DNA from: Planctomycetota bacterium
GTDB taxonomy: Bacteria > Planctomycetota > Planctomycetia > Planctomycetales > Planctomycetaceae
Length of the DNA stretch: 64,000 nt
Reading direction: 5' to 3'
NCBI GenBank assembly: GCA_014584345.1
Contig: JACTNB010000021.1
Span: 248,001 to 312,000, forward strand
Below the pieces are notes generated by a model, which worked only from the letters and a program-made list of their open reading frames with translations, was not told where the DNA came from and ran no database searches. Within the stretch, counting starts at the first letter, position 1, and each line of letters opens with the position of its first letter. Shown here in pieces: positions 16,886 to 24,775 of this stretch. A program made the position numbers and the translations under genes.

Positions 16886-18838
16886 ATGCTTGATGCCAAG
16901 AAAATCTGGAGTTCTTCCACTCTCCCCACCTTGCCAGCCGTGGCCGTGAAACTGCTGGATCTCTCGCGCGATCCCGAAACGGAAACCGGGGATATCGTAA
17001 AATTGATCAAAACCGATCCCGCGATCTGCGCGAAGATCCTGCAGGCGACGAATTCGTCCTACTTTGGTTTTTCCGCGCGGGTCACCTCGATCGACCGGGC
17101 AGTCCCTCTCCTGGGGACAACGGTGGTCACCTCCCTGGCGTTGAGCTTTTCGCTCGCCAGTGATTCCGTGAATTCTGGCCCGCTGCAGGATCATTATCGC
17201 AGCTACTGGAAACAATCGATCATTCACGCCGTGGCCGGGGAAACAATTGGCAAACGCTGTACCCGGGGCCTGGAATGTGAATACTTTCTGGCGGGGCTGA
17301 TGATGGATATCGGTCGGCTCGCCATGCTGAAGACGGTTTCGCGCGAGTATTACCCCGTGGTAGTGACCGCGGAAGCCCAGCAACGCCCCTTGCATGAAGT
17401 GGAACGGGAGTTCCTGGGTTTGGATCATGCCGAGGTCTCATTTCAGTTGATGAAATCCTGGGGGCTGCCCGAGTCACTGATGTCGGGTGTACGTCGTCAA
17501 CATTATTCCATGGAGGAGTTGCTGCAGGATCTCCAGCCCGGAGTACATACCCTGGAGGCGGCCATGGTCCTTGCCAATGCAGTGGGAGACTACTTTATTT
17601 CGCCTGCGTGCGGAGTGGCGTGGAAACGGATTCAACGGGTCGGCCAACACTTTTTCGACATGAACGAGCACGAACTCGAAGCATTTCTCGGGCAGGTCCG
17701 CGAACGGGTGGCCCAGGCAGGAGAGTTGTTCGCCGTCGACATGAGCGACGTGGGAGATCCCAGCGACCTGATGGCTCAGGCCAATCAGCAGTTGCTGGAG
17801 TTGACTATGCGGGCGCATGTCGAAAATACTCAAATCACGGCCCGTCAGAAACAGATGGAAGAGGAAAAGGAACGCCTGCAGTCGCAGAACCAGGAATTGC
17901 AGGAGAAAGTGACGCGGGATCCGTTGACCGGTGTGTCCAATCGAGCCCATTTCGACGCGGAGTTGCAACAGACCATTGACGAATGCCAGGACCGTTGCCA
18001 GCCGTGTGGCGTAATTTTTACTGATATCGACAAATTTAAGGTTCTCAACGATACATACGGGCATCAATTTGGGGATGCAGTTTTGAAGCGGTTTGCCGGT
18101 GTCTTGGCCAAGAATCTGCGTTCCAGCGATCTGCTGGCCCGTTACGGTGGAGAAGAGTTTGTGATTCTCGTCAATCGCCCCACGGAAAAAGGGGTGGAAA
18201 AGGTGGCGGAACGCATTCGCCAGGCAGTCGAGGACGAGATTATTGAATTCCAGGGACAACGCGTGCCCGTGACCGCCAGTTTTGGTGCCGCGATTGCCAT
18301 CCCCGGACGTCGGCAACACAACAACGCGGAAACAATTCTGCAGCAAGCCGATGCCGCCATGTACGACTCCAAGCATGGAGGCCGGAATCGCGTGACAATG
18401 CGTTGCCTGTTTTCCGACGAGGAACGGGCGTTGTTGCGAGCGATCAATCAGGTCAAGTTCAGCCGCTGGTTGGTGAACCAGGAAATCCTGGACATTCCCG
18501 GCGTGTCGCGGGCACTGCTCCAGGTTGTCCCCGATCCCCGCGCCTTGGGGCATATCGCCCAGGAAGTAGGCCTGCTGACCCCACAGGATGTCGATTCCAT
18601 ATTACAGACACAGGCCCAGGCATCCGAAAAGCCTTTTGGCGAAATTGCCCTGGAACAGGCACTGCTGACCTATGACCAGCTAGCCTACCTGTTGGCCTGG
18701 CAGACGGAACCACCCCAGAAATTGGCGGCGTCCCTGTGCAGCTGCGGGCTGTTCCCGGAGGTCCGTTCCCAACAACTGCTCGGGAGATACCTGGAAACCT
18801 GTCCCCTGCGAGAGGCACATACCGTTCAGGCAAAATAG
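16886..18838 (+). CDS. HDOD-GGDEF diguanylate cyclase with an MshEN-like C-terminal tail
   Basis: The 650-residue product begins with an HDOD domain (about 10-210; LPTLPAVAVKLLDLSRDPET, KILQATNSSYFGF, IDRAVPLLGTTVV). A coiled-coil linker (about 300-345) leads to a GGDEF domain (about 345-505). The active-site loop is GGEEF at 421-425, and an RSSD inhibitory site sits five residues before RYGGEEF, so it should make c-di-GMP and be product-inhibited. The tail (about 510-650) holds at least two repeats of the pattern LA..GLLT..Q...L..Q, at 557-576 and 584-606. These resemble the c-di-GMP-binding MshEN motif. The start is backed by GGAAG. It follows cheX-cheY and probably links chemotactic-type signalling to c-di-GMP. 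Confidence 0.9.
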   Translation: MLDAKKIWSSSTLPTLPAVAVKLLDLSRDPETETGDIVKLIKTDPAICAKILQATNSSYFGFSARVTSIDRAVPLLGTTVVTSLALSFSLASDSVNSGPLQDHYRSYWKQSIIHAVAGETIGKRCTRGLECEYFLAGLMMDIGRLAMLKTVSREYYPVVVTAEAQQRPLHEVEREFLGLDHAEVSFQLMKSWGLPESLMSGVRRQHYSMEELLQDLQPGVHTLEAAMVLANAVGDYFISPACGVAWKRIQRVGQHFFDMNEHELEAFLGQVRERVAQAGELFAVDMSDVGDPSDLMAQANQQLLELTMRAHVENTQITARQKQMEEEKERLQSQNQELQEKVTRDPLTGVSNRAHFDAELQQTIDECQDRCQPCGVIFTDIDKFKVLNDTYGHQFGDAVLKRFAGVLAKNLRSSDLLARYGGEEFVILVNRPTEKGVEKVAERIRQAVEDEIIEFQGQRVPVTASFGAAIAIPGRRQHNNAETILQQADAAMYDSKHGGRNRVTMRCLFSDEERALLRAINQVKFSRWLVNQEILDIPGVSRALLQVVPDPRALGHIAQEVGLLTPQDVDSILQTQAQASEKPFGEIALEQALLTYDQLAYLLAWQTEPPQKLAASLCSCGLFPEVRSQQLLGRYLETCPLREAHTVQAK

Positions 18839-19067
18839 GAACTTCGGTGGGTTGGGGCACGAAGCCCAGTGGGGGGATGGTGTCACTGCCTCCCAGTCCG
18901 CGATTTCGAGGCCCAGATGCAATCTAGGGATGGGCCAAACAGAAATTGTTCCTACTTTTGCCAGCGTTGCCTTGACGATTGGCATATTTCTCCGATGATT
19001 TCGACCATTCGCGCCCGATACCGACCGAGCGAGCGATTCCCAGAACATGACGTGAGAAGACAAACTG

Positions 19068-20663
19068 ATGGAGCAACCGCATAATACAATCGAATCCCAA
19101 CTTTTGTTGAGATCGCAGGGCCTCTTCGCAACGGGCGCGATTCTGATCGCATTAGGTGCCTGGCTGGTCTATGCGACTCTGCTCGCGGCCCCTGCAGGCG
19201 AGGGGGCTCACCACCCGCCCGCCACGCACGAGCCGCACGAGACGAGTGATCACGCACACCCAGACCCTGTCCCAGCGGAAAAGCCAGCCGACGAAACGCA
19301 CGGGCACGAGGAAGAAGCCGCGACGGTGCCTGCCTGGTACAGTGTTCTACCGTTTGTGGCGCTGCTTTTATGTATTGCCATTCTGCCGCTGAGCCGACGT
19401 ACCGAACACTGGTGGGAAAAGAACTGGAATCGGTTTCTAGTGGCTGCCGGGTTAGGCGTGGTCACACTGGCGTATTTCGCCTTCCTCTTTCACCATGGCG
19501 TGCACGATCACGTAACCGGCGGGCACAGCGAACCCGGGTTGCAGGCAGCCTTCACCGTGCTGAAAAACGCCCTGCTGGCGGAGTACATCCCCTTTATTAC
19601 ATTGTTATTCTCGCTGTACGTGATCACCGGGGGAATCGTCATCGAAGGGCGTCTGGCGGGCAAGCCGTTCACGAATATGTCGATTATTGGCGTGGGGGCG
19701 CTGCTGGCCAGTTTCGTGGGAACCACTGGCGCTGCTATGCTGCTGATTCGTCCCTTGCTGACGGCCAATGCCAGGCGGGAATACGTGGCCCACACGGTTC
19801 TCTTCTTCATTTTTGCGGTATGCAACACCGGAGGCTGCCTTTTGCCCATCGGTGATCCTCCGTTGTTCCTGGGTTTTTTGCGTGGTGTTGATTTCTTGTG
19901 GACGCTGAACTTATGGCAACCCTGGTTGTTTACAAATTCTCTGATTCTCATTGTGTATTTTGTCTATGACACGATCATTTCGCGGAAGGAAAAGACGGAC
20001 GCTTTCGCTCCCAGCCGACAGGATGGGCCTTTGCTGAGCATGCAGGGAAAGCTGAATCTGATCTGGCTGATGGGCGTGATTGGCTGCGTGGCAACCCTGG
20101 ATCCCTCCAAGCCGTTTCCGGGCACGGACTGGCATGCTCCGTTGTATTTCCGGGAATTCCTGATGTTCCTGCTGACGTTTTGCTCGCTGGTGACCACCAC
20201 CTGCGAAGTCCGCCTGAAGAATACCTTCAACTACGATGCCATCCTGGAAGTTGCCGCGTTGTTCTCGGGCATCTTTGTCTGCATGCAGGCACCGGTGATG
20301 ATACTCAATGTTTACGGCAAGCATCTGGGGTTTGAAAGTCCCGCCGCCTTCTTTTGGGGAACGGGCTTCCTGTCCAGCTTTCTGGACAATGCCCCCACCT
20401 ATGTCGTGTTCTTCGAAACGGCTCGGACCATGGAACCGATGGGCCCCCTGGTCGCGGGAGTGACGGAATCGTTCCTGGTGGCCATCAGCCTGGGAGCGGT
20501 GTTCATGGGGTCGATGACGTACATCGGCAACGGGCCGAATTTCATGGTCAAGGCGATCGCGGAAAAGAACAACATCCGCATGCCCAGTTTCTTTGGTTAC
20601 ATGCTTTACAGTTTCACGATTCTCCTCCCCATTTTTCTGGTGATGACACTGATCTTCCTTTAA
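19068..20663 (+). CDS. nhaD: Sodium:proton antiporter, NhaD/ArsB (ion transporter) superfamily
   Basis: This 531-residue polytopic membrane protein has about 12-13 helices. Signature stretches include FVGTTGAAMLLIRPLL, CNTGGCLLPIGDPPLFLGFLRG and the second half-motif SFLDNAPTYVVFFE, which match NhaD-type antiporters that export Na+ or Li+ for H+. After the first helix there is an unusual His/Asp/Glu-rich loop (residues 47-83, eight histidines). It could bind divalent metal or sense pH. The ATG at 19068 has GAGAAG upstream. A TRIC-type channel gene follows by 66 bases, so the pair may form an ion-homeostasis operon. Confidence 0.85.
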   Translation: MEQPHNTIESQLLLRSQGLFATGAILIALGAWLVYATLLAAPAGEGAHHPPATHEPHETSDHAHPDPVPAEKPADETHGHEEEAATVPAWYSVLPFVALLLCIAILPLSRRTEHWWEKNWNRFLVAAGLGVVTLAYFAFLFHHGVHDHVTGGHSEPGLQAAFTVLKNALLAEYIPFITLLFSLYVITGGIVIEGRLAGKPFTNMSIIGVGALLASFVGTTGAAMLLIRPLLTANARREYVAHTVLFFIFAVCNTGGCLLPIGDPPLFLGFLRGVDFLWTLNLWQPWLFTNSLILIVYFVYDTIISRKEKTDAFAPSRQDGPLLSMQGKLNLIWLMGVIGCVATLDPSKPFPGTDWHAPLYFREFLMFLLTFCSLVTTTCEVRLKNTFNYDAILEVAALFSGIFVCMQAPVMILNVYGKHLGFESPAAFFWGTGFLSSFLDNAPTYVVFFETARTMEPMGPLVAGVTESFLVAISLGAVFMGSMTYIGNGPNFMVKAIAEKNNIRMPSFFGYMLYSFTILLPIFLVMTLIFL

Positions 20664-20729
20664 TGCCGGGCATCGGTTGACGGTGGACTTCCCCCGCATG
20701 CTCGAGGGCGGGGGGCAGGTCGAGGCTTC

Positions 20730-21335
20730 ATGACGTCGCTCATTGAACTGCTGGCGGTCCTCTCCGGAGGGACCTTCGGAATTCTCCTGGCTCGCAAGAA
20801 ACAGATGGATTTCGTGGGCGTATTCAGCATCGCGCTGGCAACCGCGTTTGGCGGGGGAACGTTGCGCGATCTGTTTCTCGATCGCCATCCGCTGTTCTGG
20901 ATCGAAAATCATCATTATCCGGTGATCATCTTCAGTTTATCGCTGCTGTTTTCCCTGCAACGCCGTGTTCCGGGCTGGGTCGAACGGATTCTGCCATTGC
21001 CCGATGCCCTGGGTCTGGGCTTGTTCAGCGTCGCGGGTGTTTCGGTGGCACTCGACGCGGGGTGCTCGCTGTTTATCGCGGCCCTGATGGGGGTGATCAC
21101 CGGGACCTTTGGCGGAGTGATCGGCGACGTGGTCTGCAACGAAATCCCGAGTCTGTTCAGTCCGCACACCCCACTCTACGCCACTTGTTCGTTCCTGGGA
21201 TGCTGGGGGTACCTCCTGCTGAGACTAGGTGGTCTTCCCGAGGCCGTGAACATGTTGTCGGCCTTGACGCTGATTGTCGTGCTGCGTCTGCTCGCGCTCC
21301 GTTACGACTGGCGTTTGCCCAAGCACGAAGCCTAG
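20730..21335 (+). CDS. TRIC-family (UPF0126, YicG-like) membrane channel
   Basis: The 201-residue product has about seven helices arranged as two related triplets. The family's glycine motifs are visible: IALATAFGGGTLRDLFLDRHPLFWI in the first half and GVITGTFGGVIGDVVCNEIPSLF in the second. Prokaryotic TRIC proteins form trimeric monovalent cation channels. GAGG lies five bases before the ATG. It follows the antiporter gene by 66 bases on the same strand, which suggests joint cation handling. Length and motifs are normal. Confidence 0.9.
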   Translation: MTSLIELLAVLSGGTFGILLARKKQMDFVGVFSIALATAFGGGTLRDLFLDRHPLFWIENHHYPVIIFSLSLLFSLQRRVPGWVERILPLPDALGLGLFSVAGVSVALDAGCSLFIAALMGVITGTFGGVIGDVVCNEIPSLFSPHTPLYATCSFLGCWGYLLLRLGGLPEAVNMLSALTLIVVLRLLALRYDWRLPKHEA

Positions 21336-21387
21336 CAAGGCCGCGCCGCGGACAACCGAGACGAAAACATAGGCTCTTGGTGACACC

Positions 21388-21657
21388 GAATTAGCCGCGC
21401 CCTTGAGGAAGCAGGCCACGGTTGAGCCGCAATCGTCGCATAGGGCGAGTGTTGATTTACGCATTGTTGTGTGCCACGGCTGCGTCAGCCGTGCGATTTT
21501 TCAAGCATTTTCCCGCGGTTACACGGCTCACACAGCCGTGGCCCCCAATAAATCAACACGCCACCATTAGTCCACTATTGTGGACCATGCGCCGAGACAT
21601 GTGCTTTCAAGTTGTCGCGTCCACGTGGCCGCGCCGTGACGGGCGCGACTCGTTGAA
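21388..21657. repeat. Possible degraded repeat element enclosing a second repeat
   Basis: The left end (21388-21419) reads GAATTAGCCGCGCCCTTGAG and matches the outer ends of the element at 63330-63468 at most positions. On the right, the stretch GTGACGGGCGCGACTCGTTG near 21636-21657 is an imperfect inverse of it. The paired-hairpin element 21449-21559 lies inside. The boundaries are approximate. Confidence 0.35.
21449..21559. repeat. Paired-hairpin (REPIN-like) palindromic element
   Basis: The 111-base element is bounded by a perfect 11-bp inverted repeat, GTGTTGATTTA (21449-21459) and TAAATCAACAC (21549-21559). Inside are two hairpins, CACGGCTG/CAGCCGTG (21475-21493) and CACGGCT/AGCCGTG (21522-21540). 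The outermost GCCACGGCTG (21473-21482) also pairs with CAGCCGTGGC (21533-21542). Two REP-like hairpins in inverted order is the plan of a REPIN, a non-autonomous element moved by a RAYT transposase. No RAYT gene is in the window. Confidence 0.6.
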
Positions 21658-22025
21658 TACTATATTTCGAGGCGTCAAGTGCGAGGCCGGGCGTCTCCCC
21701 GCTATTGTCTCGGTGTACTCCGTGTCGCTGTGGTGTGCCTGTTTTGCTCTTTGCGCCAGAGGCTCGGATCCCAGGGCGCCGGGGGCGGGTCAATCCCAGT
21801 GGGAATCATACGCGAGCCGGGGCGAACTTGTACCGGTCGATTCTCGACTACAAATCAGCACAGACGTTTGGACAGTGCGGCCAGACACGTTACACTTACG
21901 ATTTCGCACGCCAGAATCTGGCGAGTCCTCTGTCGTTACGATATTTCTTCGTCTTGCATTGCGAATCCCAACACGCTGATAGCAGTAATTTTTTGTGCGG
22001 CAGTATTTTCTTAACGAGGTTCAAC

Positions 22026-23696
22026 ATGCCCAAATTGATGATCCTGCAGGCGGGGCAAGCAATCCCCCGGGAATTGAATGAAGAAGAAGTAGTGATCGGA
22101 CGATTGCCGGAATGCGACCTGCAACTGGATTCGAACATGGTCTCCCGCCGTCATGCACGCCTGCTGCTGCGTGCCGGGGAGTATTTCATCGAGGACATGG
22201 GGAGCGGCAATGGCACCTTCGTCAACGGGAAACGGATTGAAAATCAGGTGGCCCTGAAGCATGGGGATCGCCTGAAACTGGGCCCCGTGCTGTTGCGTTA
22301 CGAATCCGCTGCCACGACGGGCGAGCGGGCCAGGGACGAGGACTTGTCCGATTACGGGAATTTCAAAGTCGATGTTTCCTCGGACAATGAAACCAACACG
22401 ATCATGGGGGTCGCGGAGAATTCGTCCGGGTTTGGGCTGCTGGACGTGCAACCCGAAGCGAAGCTGAAAGCCGTGATCGAAATCAGCCGTTCCCTGGCGG
22501 GGACGGTCGATCTCGATGTCATGCTCCCTAAAATCCTCGATACCCTGTTCTCCATTTTCCCCCATGCCGACCGAGGCTGCATTCTGCTGAAAAACGAACA
22601 GACCGGCCAGATGGTTCCCCGCGCCATCAAGCATCGCAAGCAGGATGGCGACGAATCCGTCAAACTCAGTCGCACCATTCTCAATACCGTGTTGCAGGAA
22701 CGCAAGGGGATTCTATCGGCTGACGCGGCCTCCGACGCGCGTTTTGAAGCGAGTGAATCGATTTCCAATCTGACGATCCGTTCGATGATGTGCGTCCCCC
22801 TGTTGAGCCTGCAGGGGGAGCCGATGGGCATTATCAACATCGACACACTGAACCCCTTCTCGCAGTTTCGCCAGGAAGACCTGGACCTGCTGCTGGCCGT
22901 CGCGGGGCAGGCCGCCCTCAGTTACGAGACGGCAAAACTCATGGTCTCCTTCGCCGAGAAGCAAAAGCAGGACAGTGAAATGCAAATTGCCCGCAATGTG
23001 CAGCATGCCTTGCTTCCAGATGAACTGCCCCAGGTGGAGGATTACGAGTTTTTCGCCTCCTACGAAGCTGCCCAGGCAGTCGGCGGAGACTATTACGACA
23101 TCATCAAATTCGATGACGACAAGGTCTGCCTGGCCTTCGGAGACGTGGCAGGCAAGGGAGTCCCGGCGGCCATTGTGATGTCACGACTCTCCAGCGTAGT
23201 CCGCAGCACAATGGCCTTCGTGAAGGATGTGGGGGTGGCCATCGGGGAGATCAACAATCACATGTGCGCCAAGGCGGTGGAAGGCCGGTTTGTCACCATG
23301 GTACTGATGATGCTCGACCTCAAAACCCACGAACTGACTCTGGTCAACGCCGGACACATGTCGCCCATTTTTCTCAAACCTGACAAAACCGTGGAAGAAT
23401 TCTCCGATGAAACCGTGGGGTTGCCCATCGGCGTGATGGAAGATTACCCGTACGACGTCGTGAGCCGAGTGATCGGCCCCGGAGAAATCGCCACGGTGTA
23501 CACGGATGGCGTCAGCGAGGCGATGAACTTCGAGAATGAGTTATACGGGATCGAACACCTCAAGTCCGTCATCATTTCCAGCCCGGCCTCGGCTGCGGAA
23601 ATTGGAAAGATCGTTCTGGCCGATGTGAAACGGCACGCCAATGGGCGCCCCCAGAACGATGACATCACGTTAATGTGCTTTGGGAGGAAACCATAA
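22026..23696 (+). CDS. FHA-GAF-PP2C (SpoIIE/RsbU-type) phosphatase
   Basis: The 556-residue cytoplasmic protein has three domains. The first is FHA (about 20-95; VIGRLPECDLQLDSN, SRRHARLLLRAGEYF, GSGNGTFVNGKRI), which binds phosphothreonine peptides. The second is GAF (about 145-310; MCVPLLSLQGEPMGIINID), and the third is a PP2C-type phosphatase (about 320-556; FASYEAAQAVGGDYYD, FGDVAGKGVPAAIVMSRL, GRPQNDDITLM). The metal-binding acidic residues are in GGDYYD, GDVAGKG and DDIT. Such proteins usually dephosphorylate an anti-sigma-factor antagonist, so a partner-switching stress circuit is likely, but no partner gene is adjacent. The ATG at 22026 is chosen because the FHA domain starts directly after it; AGG lies upstream. 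Confidence 0.92.
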   Translation: MPKLMILQAGQAIPRELNEEEVVIGRLPECDLQLDSNMVSRRHARLLLRAGEYFIEDMGSGNGTFVNGKRIENQVALKHGDRLKLGPVLLRYESAATTGERARDEDLSDYGNFKVDVSSDNETNTIMGVAENSSGFGLLDVQPEAKLKAVIEISRSLAGTVDLDVMLPKILDTLFSIFPHADRGCILLKNEQTGQMVPRAIKHRKQDGDESVKLSRTILNTVLQERKGILSADAASDARFEASESISNLTIRSMMCVPLLSLQGEPMGIINIDTLNPFSQFRQEDLDLLLAVAGQAALSYETAKLMVSFAEKQKQDSEMQIARNVQHALLPDELPQVEDYEFFASYEAAQAVGGDYYDIIKFDDDKVCLAFGDVAGKGVPAAIVMSRLSSVVRSTMAFVKDVGVAIGEINNHMCAKAVEGRFVTMVLMMLDLKTHELTLVNAGHMSPIFLKPDKTVEEFSDETVGLPIGVMEDYPYDVVSRVIGPGEIATVYTDGVSEAMNFENELYGIEHLKSVIISSPASAAEIGKIVLADVKRHANGRPQNDDITLMCFGRKP

Positions 23697-23700
23697 TCCG

Positions 23701-23716
23701 CACGCAGTTTTGCGTG
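23701..23716 (+). terminator. Hairpin after the FHA-PP2C gene
   Basis: CACGCA GTTT TGCGTG forms a 6-bp stem 5 bases after the stop codon. No T-run follows, so it may be only a Rho-assisted or RNA-end-stabilising hairpin. Confidence 0.3.
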
Positions 23717-23868
23717 GCAGACATCGAGGAGGGGATGTGTTGCACGTGGGCGTAAAAAAAGCAGATTCGATACCGGGTTGATCGAACCTGCCTGAAGTTC
23801 AATGAATGCCATGCCTCAACCCCGCGACTTACCGAGGTCCGGGAGAGCTGACATAATTTAGCCTGATG

Positions 23869-24099
23869 TTACACAGCCTGATTTTGGCAGCAATTCCGGG
23901 CGAGGAACGCCAGGCGGCGCAGTGTTTCCATATCCTGATTTTCAAGCCGGGATTCGTCGACGAACGGAATACGTCCATTCACGATCACGTGGATCAGGTC
24001 TTCCTTGCCCATGGCGTGAATTTCAGCCACGGTAAGTTCGGCAATGTCACTGACGGCAATTCGGCTATTGATTTCCGCTCCATTGCTCACTGCAGCCAT
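23869..24099 (-). CDS. Small conserved-looking protein of unknown function
   Basis: The 76-residue product reads MAAVSNGAEINSRIAVSD, then AELTVAEIHAMGKEDLIHVI, and ends in RRLAFLARNCCQNQ. I cannot name a family, although I have the impression of similar small helical planctomycete proteins with a C-terminal CC motif. It looks real because the ATG at 24099 has AAGGA eight bases upstream and the sequence is amphipathic rather than low-complexity. There is no signal peptide or membrane segment. It is convergent with the FHA-PP2C gene. The two adjacent cysteines could bind metal or respond to redox state. Confidence 0.6.
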   Translation of the reverse strand: MAAVSNGAEINSRIAVSDIAELTVAEIHAMGKEDLIHVIVNGRIPFVDESRLENQDMETLRRLAFLARNCCQNQAV

Positions 24100-24775
24100 C
24101 GTAGGATTCCTTGAAGAAAGTCTGTCGAATACTCTTGCGAACCGGGTTCGAACGACCCCGCACTCCATTATCCACATTCCAAGCGAAAACGCTTCCGTAA
24201 CTGCCCGGAATTGGTGAATTTTTCATCAATCCGTTACGATTAGGACACAGCAATTCCCGCGCCAGTTCGTATCGAATACCAAAATGAGACCACATTCACT
24301 AAATGTCCGAGACATGGCCTGAAACGCCTACAGATCAAAACGCCCCAGAAATCACGTAATATGAGGGTTTCAGTCCTCGTGGGGCCACACGCAATACAGA
24401 ATATTCTAATGTCCACATAATTCATTTGTCAACCCTCCCTGATTGTTTAAGAACCACGCGAATTTGCCTCCATTTGCAACACAATTGATTTTTTTACAGG
24501 GACTGGTCACGTTTGGCGACCGTTTAACGAGCAATCGTGTCACGTTATGCTTCCACACGCGTTTCCTTCTAAATCCGGCGGCATTTCCGGGAGATCTAGC
24601 GACGCGGACGCCGCGCAGCCAGCATGGTGAGGGCAGGGCTGAGGGCATTCAACTTGGGGAATAATGGAGCAGCAATCGGGGCGTGCTGGATATTTCAAGG
24701 GGAGTGTGGATATTTTTATGGGGAGGGCGCGGTGCTGCACCGCTTTTCTGCTCTGACAGACTGGAGAACCTTACG
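24100..24775. other. Divergent intergenic region
   Basis: This 676-base region between the small minus-strand gene and the sulfatase has several AT-rich stretches and no convincing gene. It should hold promoters for both flanking genes; no hexamer pair near consensus was found. A terminator-like hairpin lies at 24729-24747. Confidence 0.45.
24729..24747 (+). terminator. Hairpin with short T-run just upstream of a sulfatase gene
   Basis: GCGGTGC T GCACCGC is followed by TTTT and lies 29 bases before the sulfatase ATG. The stem is GC-rich and the spacing to GGAG (24763-24766) is tight. It could act as an attenuator in the leader or protect the message. The T-run is short, so this is tentative. 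Confidence 0.3.

Larger units (their letters stand above)
21336..22025 (+). other. 690-base gap holding palindromic repeats
   Basis: No credible gene lies between the TRIC and FHA-PP2C genes. A frame in the second half is open into the FHA gene but shows no family match before 22026. The first 320 bases are repeat DNA (see 21388-21657 and 21449-21559). Smaller palindromes are GTCCAC/GTGGAC at 21570-21585 and CGCCAGA/TCTGGCG at 21909-21923. The promoter for the FHA gene should be in the last 150 bases, but no clear hexamer pair was found. Confidence 0.5.

Noticed and set aside
18972..19000. TTGACG with ATGATT at 17-base spacing before the antiporter gene
   Set aside because: The -10 hexamer matches the consensus at too few positions to list as a promoter.
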